From: an uncultured Pyrinomonadaceae bacterium
GTDB lineage: Bacteria; Acidobacteriota; Blastocatellia; Pyrinomonadales; Pyrinomonadaceae
NCBI GenBank assembly: GCA_902805935.1
Contig: CADCUR010000224.1
Location: 1-53,139 of the forward strand
Reading direction: 5' to 3'
DNA: 53,139 nt
Below the pieces are notes generated by a model, which saw nothing but the letters and a program-made list of their open reading frames with translations, was not told where the DNA came from and did no database searches. A program made the position numbers and the translations under genes. Shown here piece after piece: positions 50,186 through 53,139 of this stretch; within the stretch, counting starts at the first letter, position 1; the number at the start of each line of letters is the position of its first letter.

Positions 50186-51403
50186 ATGAGAAACGAAACA
50201 GCTAAAAAGAAAGAATCCACTGAAAAACTCGTGCTGCTCGACCCGGATTTGAAAAGCCCGCGCGCCAAAGATTTTGAAGACAAATTATCATCGTTCATCG
50301 TCGGACAAGAACGCGCCGTGCGGCGGATGAGCGGGCTTTTCCAAATTTATCTCGCCGGGATGAACAACCCGGCGCGTCCCGTCGGAACGCTGCTTTTTTT
50401 GGGTCCGACCGGCTCTGGAAAAACGCGCGTCGTCGAAGCGGCGGCACAGGTTCTGTTCGGCGAACCGCACGCGGTCGTCAAAATTGACTGCGCCGAATTT
50501 CAACATTCGCACGAAATTGCCAAACTTATCGGCTCGCCTCCGGGCTATCTCGGACACCGCGAAACGTCGCCGATGTTGACGCAGGAGAATTTGGACAAGG
50601 CACACACCGAAGACACGAAATTAACCTTCGTGCTGTTCGACGAAATCGAAAAAGCGTCTGACGCGCTCTGGCAACTGCTTTTGGGAATCTTGGACAAAGC
50701 GACTTTGACTTTGGGCGACAACCGGCGCGTTGATTTTTCGAAAACCGTCGTGATTATGACTTCCAATTTGGGCGCGCGCGAGATGTCGGAGATGATCTCC
50801 GGCGGCATCGGTTTCGCGCCGACCAAAGCGCAGAAAAACTCGGACGACAACGAAATTGACACGAAAATTTACCGCACCGCGCTCGAAGCCGCGAAACGTA
50901 AATTCTCGCCGGAATTTATGAACCGCATTGACAAAGTCGTCGTCTTTAGAAGTTTAAAGGAACATCATCTGCGCCAGATTCTCGACATCGAACTGCGCGG
51001 CGTGCAGGAGCGCATCACCGATTCCGCCGGAACGAAATTCGTTTTTGAATGCACCGAAAAAGCTAGGGAATTTCTTCTCGGCGAAGGCATTGATTTGAAA
51101 TACGGCGCCAGACATCTGAAGCGCGCCATCGAGAGATTTCTCGTGTATCCGCTGTCAAATTTAGTGGCGACCGAGCAGGTCGAAACCGGCGATTTGGTGA
51201 CGATTGATTTTGATGAAGAGCAAACCAAACTTATTTTCACGAAACAATCGGGCAAGATGATTGTCAGCGATTCGGACGCGGAGATGCTCGACTATGAACC
51301 GGAAATCAAATCCGACGCCGTCGGGCTGCCGCTGCCGCACGTGCAAGCCGCCGCCAGCGGAAAAGGCAGCAAATCGAACAATATCGAAAACAATGAAGGT
51401 TAA
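50186..51403 (+). CDS. Single-ring AAA+ ATPase of the ClpB/ClpA D2 type
   Basis: A 405-residue protein with one AAA_2 domain and the C-terminal ClpB D2-small domain. Walker A GPTGSGKT, pore loop PGYLGH, Walker B FVLFDEIEKA, sensor 1 MTSNLGA and the arginine-finger region (FSPEFMNRID) are in order. There is no Clp_N domain, no first ring and no ClpX zinc finger, so it is a stand-alone D2-like unfoldase or motor. I see no IGF/L ClpP-binding loop. The ATG at 50186 has AGGAG ten bases upstream; an earlier start at 50144 is possible. A strong terminator follows. Confidence 0.86.
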   Translation: MRNETAKKKESTEKLVLLDPDLKSPRAKDFEDKLSSFIVGQERAVRRMSGLFQIYLAGMNNPARPVGTLLFLGPTGSGKTRVVEAAAQVLFGEPHAVVKIDCAEFQHSHEIAKLIGSPPGYLGHRETSPMLTQENLDKAHTEDTKLTFVLFDEIEKASDALWQLLLGILDKATLTLGDNRRVDFSKTVVIMTSNLGAREMSEMISGGIGFAPTKAQKNSDDNEIDTKIYRTALEAAKRKFSPEFMNRIDKVVVFRSLKEHHLRQILDIELRGVQERITDSAGTKFVFECTEKAREFLLGEGIDLKYGARHLKRAIERFLVYPLSNLVATEQVETGDLVTIDFDEEQTKLIFTKQSGKMIVSDSDAEMLDYEPEIKSDAVGLPLPHVQAAASGKGSKSNNIENNEG

Positions 51404-51424
51404 TCGAATTTAGCCGGAAAGTTT

Positions 51425-51468
51425 AAGGGCGAACAATAGATGTTTCTATTGTTCGCCCTTTTTAATTT
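51425..51468 (+). terminator. Strong intrinsic terminator after the AAA+ gene
   Basis: A 16-bp perfect stem (51425-51440 with 51445-51460), a TGTT loop and a T-run. Confidence 0.9.
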
Positions 51469-51538
51469 TTATCGCTCTCCGTCGGTCAATAAAAAACTCT
51501 TTCAATCAATCGTTGCAGAAGTAATCCGCCGTGCTCGC

Positions 51539-52255
51539 TCAAATTTGCGTCAAGCCGTAATCGCAATATTCGATCAGCGGACACTGCTGGCACAACGGCT
51601 CGCGCGGGCGACAAATCTTTCTGCCCAAACGAATCAAATTAACGTGCAACGAATAAAACTTTCTCGGCGGCGCGAGTTCGTCAAGCAATCGGTGCGCTTT
51701 CGTGTCGGTGATTCGTTCAGGCAAAATTCCCATTCGCTTCAGCACGCGAAAAATGTGCGTGTCGAGCGGAAAAACTTCTTTGTGACAGGCGAACAATAAA
51801 GTGCAGGCGACGGTTTTCGGTCCGATTCCGCGAAAACTTTGCAGGTAATCACGCGCTTCGTCATTCGGCATTTTTTTGACGAATTCCAGCGACAGATGTT
51901 GGCGTGCCGCTTTTACTTGACCGAGCAAATCTTTAATGACGCGCGCCTTTTGATTTGCCAAACCGCCGAGCCGAATCGCGTCGGCGATTTCCGCCTCATC
52001 TGCCGCCAAAACTTTTTCCCAAGTTCCAAAACGCTCTTTTAGATTACAAAATGTTCGCGCGCTGTTCGCATCGCTCGTCGCCTGCGACAAAATTATATTT
52101 ATCAACATCGCCAGCGGGTCGCTTTTCGGCGCCGGTTGCGCCTCGCCGAAAGTGTTTTCCAAATTCTGCACGATGTATTTGAAAGGTTTTTCTTCTTTAA
52201 TGCGCTCAATAAAAAACGATTGATTGGTAGTTTCTGATTTTGCAGACATCTTCAT
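51539..52255 (-). CDS. nth: Endonuclease III
   Basis: A 238-residue DNA glycosylase/AP lyase acting on oxidised pyrimidines. The hairpin FRGIGPKTVACTLLFA carries the catalytic lysine, FPLDTHIFRV the aspartate, and the C-terminal cysteines C-x6-C-x2-C-x5-C (CRPREPLCQQCPLIEYC) ligate the 4Fe-4S cluster. The N-terminal 40 residues are more charged than in E. coli Nth. The start is an ATG at 52255; a second ATG two codons later is equally possible. It is the last intact gene before the arsenic-operon remnant. Confidence 0.93.
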   Translation of the reverse strand: MKMSAKSETTNQSFFIERIKEEKPFKYIVQNLENTFGEAQPAPKSDPLAMLINIILSQATSDANSARTFCNLKERFGTWEKVLAADEAEIADAIRLGGLANQKARVIKDLLGQVKAARQHLSLEFVKKMPNDEARDYLQSFRGIGPKTVACTLLFACHKEVFPLDTHIFRVLKRMGILPERITDTKAHRLLDELAPPRKFYSLHVNLIRLGRKICRPREPLCQQCPLIEYCDYGLTQI

Positions 52256-52394
52256 TTTGTTCGGCGATTCTGATTATACCAAGCGGACTTTGCAAACTCA
52301 CAGCGTCCGCACTCAGATTCGCAAAGAAAGACGAAGCGGGGACCGACACGAAACAGATTCAGTCTTTTCGCTTTGTTTTATGCTGATTCGCGGT

Positions 52395-52640
52395 CTAACT
52401 CTTTTCACTCCGAACGAAATCATTCAGCCACTCGCGCAGTTGGTCGCGCACTTCCCGAAAAATTTTCAAACGCGCTTCGTCGTCGCCGGCGGTTGTGGGC
52501 GGCGGGTCGGTAAAATTCTGATGAATGCGCGTCGCACTGCCTGGGAAAAATGGGCAACTGTCTTTGGCATTATCGCAAACGGTAATAATGAAATCGAAAT
52601 TTCGTCCAGCGAATTCCTCGATTGATTTCGAGCGGTGACG
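52395..52640 (-). pseudogene. arsC: arsC C-terminal fragment (thioredoxin-type arsenate reductase)
   Basis: About 81 codons corresponding to the C-terminal two thirds of an arsenate reductase of the low-molecular-weight phosphatase fold: HRSKSIEEFAGRNFDF, then VITVCDN-like ITVCDNAKDSCPFFPG with the cysteines and a normal C-terminus. The N-terminal catalytic loop (CxxxxxR) is missing. At 52640 the arsC sequence joins, out of frame, to the start of an aquaglyceroporin gene. So a deletion removed most of one gene and the front of the other. The fragment cannot encode an active reductase. Confidence 0.85.
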
Positions 52641-52713
52641 CAACGACTGCCGCCAGCAGCATCGCCGTTCCCAACGCCTCAGCGACAACACGCCGCGCCA
52701 GTGTTTGTTTCAT
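52570..52713 (-). pseudogene. Aquaglyceroporin (MIP) N-terminal fragment fused to arsC sequence
   Basis: An ATG at 52713 begins MKQTLARRVVAEALGTAMLL, the start of a MIP-family channel, as found in arsenic operons (arsenite efflux). After about 25 codons the MIP sequence stops, and the frame reads arsC sequence out of phase to a TAA at 52570. The start lies 35 bases inside the 3' end of arsI, a natural overlap. The rest of the channel gene is gone. Confidence 0.78.
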
Positions 52714-53139
52714 TGGTTATTTCGACCGCACTCGGCGGACAACACCCCGCCGTTTTTTCCTTTTCTTCTTCGAGCAACTTCGTGCCGCACTCGCACGGCT
52801 CACTTTCCGCCAGATTGTCTTCCAGCACGACGAAAACCTCCCACTCAATGCCGTCCGGGTCGCGCACCCAGGTTTTATCCTGAAGCGCGTAACAGCAATT
52901 GGTCTGCATTTCATCTCTGGTTAAAAGTCCGATTTCTTCCCAACGCGCTTTGGTTTTCAAAACGTCTTCGGTGGCGGCGACCTGAATTCCGAGATGCGAA
53001 AGCGCACCGCGTTCATCAAACGAAGATTCGTTCAAGGCAAGATTGAGCGGCGGATTCAACACGTCAAATTTAGCATAACCGGTGCGAACTTTCGCTGGTC
53101 CGACGCCGAACAGTTTTTGATAGAATTCAATGCTTTTTT
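52679..53139 (-). CDS. arsI: ArsI/CadI-type glyoxalase-fold organoarsenical lyase (partial, 5' end beyond window)
   Basis: At least 153 codons; the 5' end lies beyond the right edge, since the edge reads KSIEFYQKLFGVGPAKVR, the family's start region. The vicinal-cysteine motif TNCCYALQDKTWVRDPDGIEWEVFVV is the arsenic-binding feature of ArsI C-As lyases and the CadI relatives. The C-terminus is Cys-rich (CECGTK, GCCPPS, AACCR). ArsI splits methylarsenite to arsenite. It is apparently intact at its 3' end and overlaps the MIP fragment by 35 bases. It is the only complete-looking gene left of this arsenic cluster in the window. Confidence 0.88.
   Translation of the reverse strand, partial: KSIEFYQKLFGVGPAKVRTGYAKFDVLNPPLNLALNESSFDERGALSHLGIQVAATEDVLKTKARWEEIGLLTRDEMQTNCCYALQDKTWVRDPDGIEWEVFVVLEDNLAESEPCECGTKLLEEEKEKTAGCCPPSAVEITNETNTGAACCR

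Overview
The window is ordinary chromosome from a Gram-negative bacterium of roughly 50% GC. The evidence is lipoproteins with lipoboxes, TonB_C, DsbD-N and SLT domains, and many TPR, Ser/Thr kinase and retropepsin-like secreted proteins. The gene mix and the style of the intergenic repeats suggest Acidobacteriota, probably class Blastocatellia. That placement is inference; no rRNA or other marker settles it. I see no prophage, transposase, CRISPR array, rRNA or tRNA gene.

Layout. 1-8.2 kb: a GNAT acetyltransferase, then a mostly minus-strand block (PrcB-type lipoprotein, ATZ/TRZ amidohydrolase coupled to a lytic transglycosylase, hypothetical genes including a 58-residue one, a PIN-domain protein, a TPR/double retropepsin protein, an Ogg2 glycosylase). 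8.5-12.3 kb: D,D-carboxypeptidase, lipid II flippase murJ and an alkyltransferase-like protein. 12.3-24 kb: NAD kinase, an SDR reductase, a quinone oxidoreductase, an M48 protease, an MBL hydrolase, malQ, an RlmD-like RNA methyltransferase, two hypotheticals and an acyl-CoA mutase. 24-35 kb: a Rad52-like annealing protein next to an ABC exporter, a basic secreted protein, a SAM methyltransferase, a TPR protein, a membrane-anchored nuclease, rlmN, a DsbD-N-like protein and a large secreted helical protein. 35-45.5 kb: a degenerate Ser/Thr kinase, a TPR-TonB_C protein, deoC and rpiB with unusual N-terminal extensions, hpt, an RsbW/STAS pair, era and prmA. 45.5-53.1 kb: a YCF48-repeat protein coupled to rnhA, three minus-strand genes, a single-AAA+ Clp-type ATPase, nth, and the wreck of an arsenic operon (arsI running off the end, an aquaglyceroporin fragment, an arsC fragment).

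The most striking structure is not a gene. About a dozen loci carry short tandem repeats of period 7 (sometimes 8 or 9). Each locus has a different unit, and most fold as two inverted arms around a 10-70 base loop. They usually sit flush against stop codons, three share the loop motif AACAAACTTTTTC, and several have entered reading frames. This resembles the short tandemly repeated sequences of heterocystous cyanobacteria and may be an uncharacterised element family.

Other points worth following: deoC and rpiB look like cargo of a sugar-phosphate bacterial microcompartment whose shell genes are not in the window; the kinase has GFD in place of DFG; several genes have a -10-like hexamer ending only 7-9 bases before the start codon, suggesting leaderless mRNAs; and the arsenic operon carries a deletion junction.
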